Positions 8,539 through 17,546 of a DNA stretch of 64,000 nt are shown here, piece after piece; the first letter of the stretch is position 1, and each line of letters opens with the position of its first letter. Made by a program: the position numbers and the translations under genes. The notes below the pieces were generated by a model. The model made no database searches and was not told the DNA's origin. It saw only the letters and a program-made list of their open reading frames with translations. The DNA comes from Halovivax ruber XH-70 (GTDB taxonomy: Archaea > Halobacteriota > Halobacteria > Halobacteriales > Natrialbaceae): NCBI RefSeq assembly GCF_000328525.1, contig NC_019964.1, forward strand, positions 1-64,000, in the 5' to 3' direction.

Positions 8539-9320
8539 TGTTCAGCGAGCGAACGCTCTCACCGCCGGTCGAGTCGGCCCGAGAGGCGTACGCACCGGAA
8601 CTGCTCGTCTACGATGCGGCGGGTGATTTCGAGACCCTGCCGCCGGCACAGGCAGAGGAACTCGGTCTCATCGTCGACGCACTCGATCCGAGTCACTACC
8701 CGGCCGAGTGGATCCCGCCGACGGGGCCGGACGTCCTGGAACGGTACGCGAGTACGACGTTTACCATCGGCATGCCCGGCGACGGCAGCGTCGTCTGGAC
8801 GCGACAGACGACCCCGCCGATCGTCCTGGTCAAACCCCGTCTCGAGGGGTCGCCCGAGGGCTTCGTCGACTTTCTGCTGGCGGAAGCGATCGTCGAGTGT
8901 TCACTGGACGTTCCCGAACACTTCCTCGGCTTCTTCGAGTCCGGCTATCGCGACCTCGACGCGGCCGTCGATCTCGGTCCGGCCGGCACCTATCAGATCG
9001 CGGCCGCGCTGTACGACGGCTGGATCGGCCTCCACACGCGTGAAGAGTTTGCTTCATGGGAATCGGATCGATCCGACCTGGCCGGACAGTGGCGCGACGC
9101 TGGCGCTCGACTCGAAGGACGGGTGGAATCGCTCCCCGGCGCTGTCGCACGGGGCGAAACCTCGTTCGCCGACGCCACGGAGCTGGCCTGTAGCGCCATC
9201 AAACACGGGCTCGACCTGCCGAAGCCCTTCGACGCACTGGACACCGACGCCTACCGGGACCACGCCAGTGCGTTCGCGATCGAGTGGGCCGACCGGACGT
9301 TCGCGGCGCTCTCGGACTGA
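8538..9320 (+). CDS. Conserved haloarchaeal hypothetical protein
   Basis: A soluble acidic protein of 260 aa without signal peptide or membrane span. I do not recognise a characterised fold; it may be one of the haloarchaea-restricted DUF families (DUF7089 is my best guess, unverified). Conserved-looking blocks include WTRQTTPPIVLVKPRL near residue 85 and DYDAAVDLGP-like text near 145. The ATG overlaps the stop of the 29-aa membrane peptide. A 21-bp minisatellite begins 10 bp after its stop. Confidence 0.75.
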   Translation: MFSERTLSPPVESAREAYAPELLVYDAAGDFETLPPAQAEELGLIVDALDPSHYPAEWIPPTGPDVLERYASTTFTIGMPGDGSVVWTRQTTPPIVLVKPRLEGSPEGFVDFLLAEAIVECSLDVPEHFLGFFESGYRDLDAAVDLGPAGTYQIAAALYDGWIGLHTREEFASWESDRSDLAGQWRDAGARLEGRVESLPGAVARGETSFADATELACSAIKHGLDLPKPFDALDTDAYRDHASAFAIEWADRTFAALSD

Positions 9321-9329
9321 TAGGACGTA

Positions 9330-9413
9330 CTTTCGACGTGATGCGCCTCACTCCCGACGTGAGACGACACACCCTCGGTGTGGAGGGATTCACTCTCGGC
9401 GTCCGCTGAGGGT
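9330..9413. repeat. Four degenerate 21-bp tandem repeats
   Basis: The units start at 9330, 9351, 9372 and 9393, all exactly 21 bp, consensus about CTCTCGACGTGAGGCGACTCA. They fill the space between two convergent genes. Conservation is partial, so this is an old or selected minisatellite. Confidence 0.6.
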
Positions 9414-9433
9414 CGTCCGCCCGAGTCCGCTGC

Positions 9434-10012
9434 TCAGTACTCCACGCTAGTGGTCCCGTCTTCGTCGAGTTCGATCACGACGTCGAAGAGCGTCGCGAAC
9501 TCGTCTAAGACGTCCTGGTCGTGAACCTCGGCGGAGAGGTGAAAGAGGCCGACGCCGTCGTTGTCTTCGAGGAGTGCGAGGATTCGCTCGGCCGCGGTGA
9601 GCGCCTCGTCCTCGTCGGCGTAGTAGGCGAGCTCGGTGAGCGAGTCGAAGCTGAGCCGGCGTTTCCCGTCGGTCCGTTCGAAGAAGTCGGCGACGCCGGA
9701 GACGATCCCGTCGACGTGGTCGGGTGCCGAGACGTAGGAGACGTGGTCTTTCGAGCGTCGAGAGTAGCCGCGTTCGATGCTCAGGGTGTCGAGAATGTCC
9801 GCACAGCGTTCGTCGACGTCGTAGTGTTCTAGCTTCTGGCTCACCTCGCGGGCGGTCGTTCGGGTCGAGACGACGAGGAAGCGATCGGTGTCTGACTTCA
9901 GAAAGTCGGTGTCGATACGATCCGTTTCACCGGTACTCGGGTGCAACAAGAGAATCCCCGTTCCCCCCGGAACGGTTTCGGGTGCGCCGTCGATGTCGAG
10001 CGCGTACTCCAT
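9434..10012 (-). CDS. RecA/KaiC-like fold protein with degenerate Walker A
   Basis: A 192-aa protein whose strand-helix pattern (LLLHPSTGETDRID, then FLVVSTRTTAREVSQKL, then a late FDVVIELDEDG strand) resembles the RecA/KaiC ATPases of haloarchaea. The expected GKT is replaced by GET, so ATP binding is doubtful. It may be a DUF7090-type protein (unverified). ATG at 10012 is chosen over an upstream start because a TATA box lies 30 bases before it. It converges on the 8538 gene. Confidence 0.7.
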   Translation of the reverse strand: MEYALDIDGAPETVPGGTGILLLHPSTGETDRIDTDFLKSDTDRFLVVSTRTTAREVSQKLEHYDVDERCADILDTLSIERGYSRRSKDHVSYVSAPDHVDGIVSGVADFFERTDGKRRLSFDSLTELAYYADEDEALTAAERILALLEDNDGVGLFHLSAEVHDQDVLDEFATLFDVVIELDEDGTTSVEY

Positions 10013-10038
10013 AGTGCGCGAAAGAGGAACGGGCCGGA

Positions 10039-10047
10039 CCATAAACG
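10039..10047 (-). promoter_or_regulatory. TATA box for the 10012 gene
   Basis: On the minus strand CCGTTTATG lies about 30 bases before the ATG at 10012, supporting the shorter, leaderless start. Confidence 0.5.
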
Positions 10048-10085
10048 GTGTGGATCCGGGGTGACGTGTGGCCTGTCGTGGCTGG

Positions 10086-10127
10086 GTGGTTCCGAACCGC
10101 ACCACAGGTGGTTCCGAACCGCACTAC
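10086..10127. repeat. Two 22-bp direct repeats with palindromic core
   Basis: GTGGTTCCGAACCGCACCAC occurs twice with a 22-bp period (second copy one mismatch). Each has the palindrome GGTTCCGAACC. Equal spacing of two dyads in a divergent promoter region suggests operator sites for a dimeric regulator bound on one face of the helix. Confidence 0.6.
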
Positions 10128-10189
10128 GGGGGTCTCTCCGACGCTCGATTCCCCCTCGAACACATTGCTCGAACCCGACCACTCTGCTC

Positions 10190-10303
10190 GATCTACGTCG
10201 AAACACCGACCGACCAACGGTGCCCAGTCCCTCCGATCCACGTCGACCACTCCTTTCGATTCACGTCGATCACTCCTTCCGATCCATGTCGAACGCATTT
10301 TCA
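10190..10303. repeat. Degenerate 23-bp tandem repeats before the methyltransferase
   Basis: The clearest units begin at 10235, 10258 and 10281 (GATCCACGTCGACCACTCC and variants); a weaker one begins at 10190. The array ends about 24 bp before the methyltransferase ATG, so it overlaps that promoter. Confidence 0.6.
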
Positions 10304-10326
10304 ACGGTCACGCCGACTGTCCCGTC

Positions 10327-11007
10327 ATGAGCGTACGTGCGGAGTTCGACGCGTGGGCGGCCGACGGTCGCGACAGAGGGATGGAAGACCGCCACTGGGC
10401 GACCGCCAAACACGCGCTCGGGCGGATGCCGGTCGAACCCGGCGACGTCGTCCTCGATCTCGGCTGTGGAAGCGGCTACGCCGGACGGGCGATTCGCGAC
10501 ACCTACGACGCCGGAACCGTCTACGGCCTCGACGGGGCGCCGAAGATGGCCGAAAACGCCGCGAGTTACACCGACGATCCGCAGGTCGGCTACGTCGTCG
10601 GCGACTTCGGTTCGCTGCCGTTCGCCACGGACGCGATCGATCACGTCTGGTCGATGGAAGCGTTCTACTACGCCGCCGATCCCCACGAAACCCTCCGAGA
10701 GATCGCCCGCGTGCTCCGTCCGGGCGGCACCTTCTACTGCGGCGTCAACTTCTACGAGGAGAACGTCCACTCACACGAGTGGCAGGATCGTATCTCCGTG
10801 GAGATGACCCGCTGGGACGCCGGGGAGTACCGCGAGGCGTTCCGCGACGCGGGGCTTCACGTCGCCGAGCAGGACACGATCCCCGACCGCGAGGTCGATA
10901 TTCCCGACGAGTCGGCCTTCCCCACCGACGACTGGGAGCGCCGCGAGGACATGGTCGAACGCTATCGCGAGTTCGGGACGCTGCTGACGGTCGGCGTCGC
11001 CGAGTGA
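10327..11007 (+). CDS. Class I SAM-dependent methyltransferase
   Basis: A 226-aa Rossmann-fold methyltransferase. Motif I is VLDLGCGSGYAG (about residues 43-54), motif II acid is in VYGLDGAPKMAENA, and motif III is near LPFATDAIDHVWSMEAFYY, with a UbiE/ArsM-like LREIARVLRPGGTFYCGVNFY segment. The C-terminus lacks added domains, so the substrate is unknown. ATG 10327 is the first Met after the 23-bp repeat array; the upstream extension of the frame is Arg/Ser-rich and non-coding in character. Confidence 0.85.
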   Translation: MSVRAEFDAWAADGRDRGMEDRHWATAKHALGRMPVEPGDVVLDLGCGSGYAGRAIRDTYDAGTVYGLDGAPKMAENAASYTDDPQVGYVVGDFGSLPFATDAIDHVWSMEAFYYAADPHETLREIARVLRPGGTFYCGVNFYEENVHSHEWQDRISVEMTRWDAGEYREAFRDAGLHVAEQDTIPDREVDIPDESAFPTDDWERREDMVERYREFGTLLTVGVAE

Positions 11008-11073
11008 GGGTATCGGTCCGGAACGTCGACTCGGGCGAGCGACCTCGGCGACTGATGGCGATTTACCCGCGAA

Positions 11074-11094
11074 CCCCCTTATTTCACGTGGAAT
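11074..11094 (-). promoter_or_regulatory. ORB-like element
   Basis: The minus strand reads ATTCCACGTGAAATAAGGGG plus one G. The dyad TTCCACGTGAA is perfect. Confidence 0.65.
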
Positions 11095-11238
11095 ATCGGG
11101 ACAGACTGACTCATTTCCCCGAAATCGACGCCCACGACTCCTTCCTCCCCGTCGGTCGTCCGTCTGACACTCCAGTCGAACGGATCGTCGTTACGCGCCG
11201 TCAGCTGGGCGAATTCGACCGAATATCGGCGTACCGAA

Positions 11239-11260
11239 CCCCCTCTCTTCGACTGGAACT
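11239..11260 (-). promoter_or_regulatory. ORB-like element
   Basis: The minus strand reads AGTTCCAGTCGAAGAGAGGG plus GG. It matches the window consensus except in the AAC after the dyad. Confidence 0.7.
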
Positions 11261-11487
11261 ACGACACGGGGACACGAGGGGTGTGTGAACTCGACGCAGG
11301 CACGCTCACTCGGCGTCTGACGCACGGCTGACGTCCACTGGAAATGTGGGTATAGACATCTTTTCAGACAATACAAGAAGGGTCGACAGTTCCCAGCCGC
11401 GTGCGACCACTGTCGCAGGTAGGTGTGAAGGAGACCACTGCATCGAAGGCTACCGCCCCAGTATCGGCGGGACGAACTCACGTCAGT

Positions 11488-12057
11488 TCAGGGCGTCCGC
11501 TCGCCGGCCGGGATCGCGACGTCGAGCCAGTTGGTCTCGGGCGGTTTCGGGCACTCGAACGCCTCCGAGAAGGCACAGAAGGGCGTGTACGCAAGGTTGA
11601 AGTCGACGACGATCTCGTCGCCCGTCTCGAGCGACCGGTCGGCGGCCAGCTCGATGTACCGCCCGCCGTCGTAGGTCTGCTGTCCGGTCGTCTTGTCGCG
11701 GAACGGGACGAACAACGTCTCGTCGGTCGCGCCTTCCTGGCGATACCCATCGATCTCGACGGGAACGTCGTCCCGATCGGGATCTGCGGAGGGGAGCGCC
11801 GTCGACAGCGTCGCGACCGTGAGGTAGCGCATCTCGCCACCCGTCTGCGTGTCCATGTAGGCCACGTCGGGGTCGTCGTGGACGGTCACGTCGGCCGTGA
11901 CACGGTAGGCGGGGTCCGGCTCGAAGTACGCGAGCCCGTCGAACCCGTCGCGTTCGTCCGGCGGGATCGGCGATTGGGGATGGTCGGCGAAGAAATCGTC
12001 CTTCTCCGCGCGCTTTGCGGCGAGTTCGCGTCGCCAGGTGTCGACGGCTTCGTCCAT
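11488..12057 (-). CDS. DUF1684 family protein
   Basis: A 189-aa soluble protein with the DUF1684 pattern: an N-terminal WRRELAAKRAEKDDFFADHP segment, a central beta-rich region, FVPFRDKTTGQQTYDGGRYIEL and a C-terminal FNLAYTPFCAFSEAFECPKPP block. The biochemical role of the family is unknown. ATG 12057 is the first Met of the conserved part; the longer in-frame extension is not protein-like. Confidence 0.85.
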   Translation of the reverse strand: MDEAVDTWRRELAAKRAEKDDFFADHPQSPIPPDERDGFDGLAYFEPDPAYRVTADVTVHDDPDVAYMDTQTGGEMRYLTVATLSTALPSADPDRDDVPVEIDGYRQEGATDETLFVPFRDKTTGQQTYDGGRYIELAADRSLETGDEIVVDFNLAYTPFCAFSEAFECPKPPETNWLDVAIPAGERTP

Positions 12058-12479
12058 AGGTGCCGAAGTCTCTCTGGTCGGGTGTGTGTTGCGGTCTCTG
12101 CTGGCGGTCGTCTCGAGGTGTGGCGACTGCCTCTCACTAGAGGTCGAGCAAGTAACCACAATCGTTATGTCACCCCGGTAGGAAGACTCGTTCAGATGGT
12201 GACGATCGTCTCGTTCGGTACTGCCGCCGCTCGGAGGGAGCGACGGCGCTGCGACGACGTCACGGCCGCGACGAATGCGCCTGCGTGAGCAGGTGCACCT
12301 TCCCATTTTCGTGAGTTCGCCGATCGATCCGACCGTCGTCCAGTCCCGACGGCGTCGGGTATCGGCAGCTCCCACGACAGGTGTCCCGAACCCAACCGGA
12401 CCGCGTGACCGATTCGTGCGACGGTCACGTGCCGACCGGGTGGAGTCGCGAATCCGCCCGCCCAACCGCACGAACACCG
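12058..12479. other. Divergent promoter spacer, no gene seen
   Basis: A 422 bp gap between the DUF1684 gene (minus) and aspS (plus). It contains an A/T-rich patch CAATCGTTATGTC near 12160. Open frames here are shadows without coding character. Confidence 0.5.
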
Positions 12480-13784
12480 ATGCAAGACAGAACGTACATC
12501 GACGACTGCGAACCGACCGAATCGACGACGACCATCGCGGGCCACGTCCACGAGATCCGCGACCTCGGCGGCATCCAGTTCGTCCTGATCAGGGACCGAA
12601 CCGGTCGCTGTCAGGTGGTCGTGAAAGACGACGAGCACCCGGCTCTCACAGATCGGGTCGACGATCTGGGACGGGAGGACGTCGTTCGCGTCACCGGCGA
12701 CCTCGTCGTGGCCGAGCAGGCGCCGGGCGGGGTGGAACTCTTCCCAGACGAACTCGTGGTTCTCGACGCGGCCGCGACCGACCTCCCGCTCGAAATCGCG
12801 AAAGCCGTCGACGCGGATCGCTCGACACGACTGGACCATCGTGCCATCGACGTGCGCAGTCCGGAAACCCGGGCGATCTTTTCGCTGCGGTCGAAAGTGA
12901 TCGTTTCGCTCCGGTCGTGGTTCCGCGACGCGGCGTACGAGGAGGTGGAGACGCCGACGATTACGGCTGCGGGTGCCGAGGGTGGAGCGGAACTGTTCCC
13001 CGTGGTGTACTACGACCGGGAGGCCGTGCTCTCGCAGAGCCCACAGCTCTACAAGCAGGTCCTCGTCGCTGCGGGGTTCGACCGACTCTTCGAGTTCGGC
13101 ACCGCGTTCCGCGCGGAGGCGTTTGCCACGTCCCGCCACGTCTCGGAAATCTCGATGCTCGATGTGGAACTCGGCTACATCGAGGACCATCACGACGTGA
13201 TGGACGTTCAGGAGGCGTCCCTGCGACACGCACTCGATGAGCTCAGGACGCGGGCTGACCGCGAACTGACACGACTGGACGTCGACCTCACCGTCCCCAC
13301 GGACCCGTTCCCCCGGATCACCTTCGAGGAAGCAAGGGAACTCCTCGCGACGGAGTACGATCACGAACCCGAGGACCCGACGGACCTCGACACCCGCGGC
13401 GAACGCCTGCTCGGCGAGTACTTCGCCGAACGCGGTCAGCCGGCCGTGTTCGTGGTTGGGTATCCCGAGGAGAAGTTCTACTATCGCCAGGACGTCCCGG
13501 ATGATGAGATCGCCTCACGAAAGTTCGACCTGCTCTACCGAGGGCTCGAACTCTCCTCGGGCGGCCAGCGCGAACACGACGTCGACCGACTCCGCGAGCG
13601 GATGGTCGAGCGCGGCCTCGAACTCGCGGACTTCGAGTTCTACCTGGAGGGACTCAGCTACGGGACGCCGCCCCACGGCGGCTTCGGACTCGGTATCGAC
13701 CGGCTCGTTCAGCAGATCGCCGACCTGGACCACGTATCGGAGGCGATCCTCTTCCCGCGAGATCCGGGCCGGCTGGCGCCCTGA
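12480..13784 (+). CDS. aspS: Aspartyl-tRNA synthetase, divergent
   Basis: A 434-aa class IIb synthetase that charges tRNA with aspartate. The N-terminal OB-fold anticodon domain (about 1-100, with [12 protein letters not shown]) is followed by the catalytic core: QSPQLYKQ (motif 1 region), [11 protein letters not shown] (motif 2) and GFGLGIDRL (motif 3). The usual archaeal motif 2 text, as I recall it, is RAEEHNT(P/T)RHLNE; here it is [13 protein letters not shown] and the flexible loop [11 protein letters not shown] is also unusual. It may be a paralog or a modified-specificity form. Start: first ATG of the conserved N-terminus. Confidence 0.85.
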   Translation: MQDRTYIDDCEPTESTTTIAGHVHEIRDLGGIQFVLIRDRTGRCQVVVKDDEHPALTDRVDDLGREDVVRVTGDLVVAEQAPGGVELFPDELVVLDAAATDLPLEIAKAVDADRSTRLDHRAIDVRSPETRAIFSLRSKVIVSLRSWFRDAAYEEVETPTITAAGAEGGAELFPVVYYDREAVLSQSPQLYKQVLVAAGFDRLFEFGTAFRAEAFATSRHVSEISMLDVELGYIEDHHDVMDVQEASLRHALDELRTRADRELTRLDVDLTVPTDPFPRITFEEARELLATEYDHEPEDPTDLDTRGERLLGEYFAERGQPAVFVVGYPEEKFYYRQDVPDDEIASRKFDLLYRGLELSSGGQREHDVDRLRERMVERGLELADFEFYLEGLSYGTPPHGGFGLGIDRLVQQIADLDHVSEAILFPRDPGRLAP

Positions 13785-13874
13785 GTGAGAGTCCCGCTTC
13801 GATCGGGGGTGATCCGGCCATTTATACACGAGGACGCAGCATGTCCACTCCGTCAACCCTATGGCTACCCATCG

Positions 13875-16292
13875 ATGAGTACGGGAGAGATGGAAGCGTG
13901 GCGGGCGCTGTTCGGTCACGACGAGCCCTACGACGAGCAGGTCGACGGCATCGAGACCGCAATCGAGACGGCTCGTGACGGTGGCTACACCGTGATCGAG
14001 GGCGCCTGCGGGACGGGCAAGACGATGCTCTCGCTGTCGGCCGGGCTCTCGCTGGTGCGCGATCCCGACTCGACGTACGAGCGCGTCCTCGTCCTGACGA
14101 GCGTCAAGCAGCAGTTACGCCAGTTCGAGACCGATCTGCGGACGATCAACGAGAACTTGCCCGACGAACACGAGCCGGTCTCAGGGCTCACACTGGTCGG
14201 GAAGGCGGACGTCTGTCCGTACAATCGCGAACACGCCGCCGGCTTCGACGACAGCGTCGTCTACGACCGGTGTGAGACCCTCCGCGACCGCACCCGCGAT
14301 CTGACGGGCGAGGGCGGCTCGACCACGACCGGCGACCTCACCGCCCAGGCGCGGAGCCAGCAGGTCGGCCTCGCCGACAGTGGCCGACGCGATCGCGGCG
14401 TTCGCCTCCTCGAGACGGCCGGCGAGACCGCCCCGTTCGCTCCCGACATGCCCGAGTACGACGACGGGCGCAGCGGCGTCGAGTACTGCCCGTTCTACGC
14501 GCAGTACCTGGACGACCTACCCGCTGAGGGCGAGGGCTCGCCGGCCGAGGCAGTGCCGTTCGATCTGACGAGTGCCGGGATGGTGACCCCGGATGACCTC
14601 GTGGCGAAGTCGGTCCGACACGGCACCTGCCCGCACTCGGTGATGGGCGCGGCACTCGGCGAGGTCGAGGTCGTGATCGGCAACTACTACCACGCATTCG
14701 ATCCGACGACGCTCTCGGCCTTTACGGGCGCACTCGCCAGTGAGGAGACCTTCGTCGTCTGCGACGAGGCGCACATGCTCGAACCGCGTGTTCGCGACCT
14801 CGTGAGCGACGGCGTGGCCGACGCGACGATCCGCGACGCCGTCACGGAACTCTCGCGGGTGATCCGGCCCGTCCGCTACGAGCGCGAGGGCCGGGAGACG
14901 GAAGGCGGGTCGAAGACGGCGGATGCGGAGCTCGTCCGCGCGGAACTGGCCGGCTCAGACGTCTCGTTCGAGGAACTGGAGGCCACCCTCGAGTTCCTGC
15001 AGGACCTGCGCACGGAACTCGATCGTCGGGTCGAGGCCCACCTCGACACCGAATCGCCGGGCTGGCGCTCCGATCTGACGACGCTCTCGGACGACGAAAT
15101 CCCTCTTCGGGACCCGTCAGAGCCGGCCGTCGACGCCCTCTCGGAGTGGGCCGAACGGGCGGGCTACACCGATATCCACTGGGTCCGGTCGGAGTCCGTC
15201 GGGGCCGTCGTCGCTCGCATCCTGAACGAAGCCGAAGACGAAGAGCGGACGAGGGCAGCACCCGCTGTCGGGCGGCTCCTGGGTGAGTGGAATCGACGGG
15301 GCCACACCGACTACTTCCGCGAGATCGAACTCGAACGGACGTGGGACGAGACCGAACCCGACGACTCGTGGCGACGCGCGTACACGGCTCGACTCTCCCT
15401 GCACAACTGCGTCCCGAGCGGTGCCATCGGCGAACGGCTGGCCGCGTTCGGCGGCGGCGTCCTGATGAGCGCGACGCTCGCCCCGATGGACGCCTTCGCG
15501 GAGGTGACGGGACTGCGCTATCTCGAAGACGAGGCGGATCGCCCGATCGTGGAACGCCGCTACGGCCTCCACTTCCCCGAGGAAAACCGCGAGAGCTTCG
15601 CCGTCGCCGCACCCAAGTTCACCTACGACAACCGCGGGTCCCCGGGCGGGGCTGGCGACGAGGCCCACGGCGTCGCGGACGACACGACGCCGACCCGCCG
15701 CGTGTACGCCGACGCCCTGGCCGAAATCGCCGCCCTGCCCGGCAACGTCCTCGTCGGGATGCCGAGCTACGCCGAAGCCGAGTGGGCGGCGGGCAGACTC
15801 GAAGCGAACCTCGACGGCAAACCCGTCCTCCTCGACGTCGCCAGCGACCACGTGGCCACCGAGTCGCTGAAAGACGAGTTCTTCGCGGGTGACGGGAAGG
15901 TGCTGGTCACCAGTCTCCGCGGGACGCTCACCGAGGGCGTGGACTACGGCGGCGACCGACTGAACGCGGCGGTCGTCTGCGGCGTCCCGATCGTCAACAC
16001 GTCGAGTCCGCGCACGCAAGCGGTTCGGCGGGCCTACGACGACGAATTCGGCGCCGGCTTCGAGTACGCGCTGACGGTTCCGGCGGTTCGAAAGGCGAGA
16101 CAGGCGCTCGGACGCGTCATCCGGAGCCCCGAGGATGTCGGCGCTCGAGTCTTTCTCGACGAACGCTACGCGCGCGAATCGTGGGATTCGGTTCGGGGCT
16201 ATCTCCCCAACGCCGACGAGTACCAGCCCGTGAGTCCGGACATGCTCGAACTGGGCCTGGACCGCGTCCGTGCACAACTCGAAACGGAGTGA
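13875..16292 (+). CDS. XPD/Rad3-like Fe-S DNA helicase
   Basis: An 805-aa superfamily 2 helicase of the XPD/DinG type, expected to unwind DNA 5' to 3' in repair. Walker A GACGTGKT is at 43-50 and the DEAH box at 297-300. Four spaced cysteines (about C114, C133, C205, C252) lie between them where XPD carries its 4Fe-4S cluster; the intervals are longer than usual. The C-terminal helicase domain shows LVTSLRGTLTEGVDY and QALGRVIRSPEDVG (motif VI). ATG 13875 is chosen because the upstream extension runs into non-coding text after aspS. Confidence 0.88.
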   Translation: MSTGEMEAWRALFGHDEPYDEQVDGIETAIETARDGGYTVIEGACGTGKTMLSLSAGLSLVRDPDSTYERVLVLTSVKQQLRQFETDLRTINENLPDEHEPVSGLTLVGKADVCPYNREHAAGFDDSVVYDRCETLRDRTRDLTGEGGSTTTGDLTAQARSQQVGLADSGRRDRGVRLLETAGETAPFAPDMPEYDDGRSGVEYCPFYAQYLDDLPAEGEGSPAEAVPFDLTSAGMVTPDDLVAKSVRHGTCPHSVMGAALGEVEVVIGNYYHAFDPTTLSAFTGALASEETFVVCDEAHMLEPRVRDLVSDGVADATIRDAVTELSRVIRPVRYEREGRETEGGSKTADAELVRAELAGSDVSFEELEATLEFLQDLRTELDRRVEAHLDTESPGWRSDLTTLSDDEIPLRDPSEPAVDALSEWAERAGYTDIHWVRSESVGAVVARILNEAEDEERTRAAPAVGRLLGEWNRRGHTDYFREIELERTWDETEPDDSWRRAYTARLSLHNCVPSGAIGERLAAFGGGVLMSATLAPMDAFAEVTGLRYLEDEADRPIVERRYGLHFPEENRESFAVAAPKFTYDNRGSPGGAGDEAHGVADDTTPTRRVYADALAEIAALPGNVLVGMPSYAEAEWAAGRLEANLDGKPVLLDVASDHVATESLKDEFFAGDGKVLVTSLRGTLTEGVDYGGDRLNAAVVCGVPIVNTSSPRTQAVRRAYDDEFGAGFEYALTVPAVRKARQALGRVIRSPEDVGARVFLDERYARESWDSVRGYLPNADEYQPVSPDMLELGLDRVRAQLETE

Positions 16293-16352
16293 GGCAGTTC
16301 GACCTCTCGAGACGGATTCGAATCGGACTATCCTGGAACCCGGACGTGTCCG

Positions 16353-16619
16353 TCACTGAAAGCCGGTCGTATCGTACTGCTCCTGTGGCTCGGCTGGTTC
16401 CGTTTGTCGGCCGAAGGGAATCCCGCCGAGCAGCGCCGCGACGACGAGCAGCGACGCCGCGAGGACGACGAAATCCCCACTTGGCTCGTAGCCGGCCAGC
16501 CACGCGCCGCGCGAGACGACGAATACGGAGACGAAGAAGGCCGCGATCCCCAGTGCGACGAGGACGGCGACGGTGACCACGAGCTGGAGCAACGAACCGG
16601 CGAATCTGGTGAGTGCCAT
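16353..16619 (-). CDS. Small two-span membrane protein
   Basis: 88 aa with two hydrophobic segments (about 8-32 and 48-66) and a polar C-terminus. Family not recognised. ATG 16619 is supported by CCTTATCCCC on the minus strand about 25-30 bases upstream. It converges with the helicase. Confidence 0.6.
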   Translation of the reverse strand: MALTRFAGSLLQLVVTVAVLVALGIAAFFVSVFVVSRGAWLAGYEPSGDFVVLAASLLVVAALLGGIPFGRQTEPAEPQEQYDTTGFQ

Positions 16620-16755
16620 ACGCCGCAGATGCGACGCCACGGGGATAAGGTCGGGTGGTCGTCGTCGGTGCGGAGCCGACGTCTCTCGGCCAACTCGCCC
16701 GGTCACGGATCGCAACCGGCCGAAGAATTATCGTCGCGCGGACCGTCTCTCTGTC

Positions 16756-17184
16756 ATGGAAGTCCGTGAGATAATGTCGTCGCCGGTGGTGACGGTCGGC
16801 GTCGACGCCACGCTCGACGAGGCGGTCGAGACGATGCTCGCCCACCGCGTCGGCAGCGTCCTCGTCGTGGACGACGGCCTCGTGGGAATCGTCACGGAGT
16901 CGGATATCCTGGCCGCGGTATTCGAGGCGGAAGCGACGCTCTCGGAACTCGCCGTCGCCGAGGTGATGAGCAGCGAGTTGGTGACGACAACGTCGACGAC
17001 CAGCGTGAAGGCCGCCATCCGCACGATGGAGGTCGAGGGAGTCAAACGACTCCCGATCCGCGGCGGCACGAAACCCCTCGGCATCGTCACGCTCACCGAC
17101 ATCGCCTGGCATCTCCCCGACCGCTTGCGAGAGCGGCCGGGCCTGTCGACGCGTCGGCAGGGGCAACGCCGTGACGGTCGGTGA
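16756..17184 (+). CDS. CBS-pair domain protein
   Basis: 142 aa consisting of two CBS domains (about 1-58 and 65-125; motifs VREIMSSPVVTVG and VAEVMSSELVTT), which usually bind adenosine nucleotides and sense energy or SAM. There is no fused effector domain, so it probably acts on a partner. The A/T-rich GAAGAATTATCG lies about 30 bases before the ATG. Confidence 0.85.
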   Translation: MEVREIMSSPVVTVGVDATLDEAVETMLAHRVGSVLVVDDGLVGIVTESDILAAVFEAEATLSELAVAEVMSSELVTTTSTTSVKAAIRTMEVEGVKRLPIRGGTKPLGIVTLTDIAWHLPDRLRERPGLSTRRQGQRRDGR

Positions 17185-17281
17185 GTAATTCCGTAGATGG
17201 GTGGCCACGGGCACGCTGCCTCCGGCCGAATTGCACAGCTTGCACCGAAATTGGTATTTCTTTACCTTCGGACATCTTCGT

Positions 17282-17482
17282 ATGACACAGCGACGGCCGA
17301 CAGCAAGTGTCCCACTCGTCCACTTCCTCGTCATCGGGGCGCTCGTCGTCGTGACGACCGTCTACACGCTCTCCGGCACGCCCTCTCTCTTCGGCCCGCC
17401 CGGACTCCTTGCGCTCCTCGCGTACCTGTGCTATCTGGTCTATCGGGGTGTTCGCGCGATCGAGTACGAGGCCTTCGAGTAA
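17282..17482 (+). CDS. Small two-span membrane protein
   Basis: 66 aa with hydrophobic helices at about 10-32 and 38-56 and an acidic C-terminus. Family not recognised. The sequence TGGTATTTCTTTACC lies 25-35 bases before the ATG and may be the promoter. Confidence 0.6.
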   Translation: MTQRRPTASVPLVHFLVIGALVVVTTVYTLSGTPSLFGPPGLLALLAYLCYLVYRGVRAIEYEAFE

Positions 17483-17546
17483 CGAGTGAGACGATTCGAA
17501 CGGAGCGAGCGACTGTGGTGACGAGCGCCGGGTAGGTCGCGTGTGA

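Larger units (their letters stand above)
11008..11487. other. Spacer with two same-direction ORB-like elements
   Basis: A gene-free 480 bp between the methyltransferase and the DUF1684 gene. It holds ORB-like boxes at 11074 and 11239, both with the G-string on the minus strand, and an isolated half-site TCCAGTCGAACGG at 11171. Confidence 0.5.

Noticed and set aside
11401-12288. Plus-strand frame of 295 codons opposite the DUF1684 gene.
   Set aside because: Val/Arg/Gly-rich shadow with no conservation; the minus-strand gene is recognised.
12192-13364. Minus-strand frame of 390 codons opposite aspS.
   Set aside because: A shadow of the synthetase gene.
15117-16277. Minus-strand frame of 386 codons opposite the helicase.
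   Set aside because: A shadow; helicase motifs are on the plus strand.
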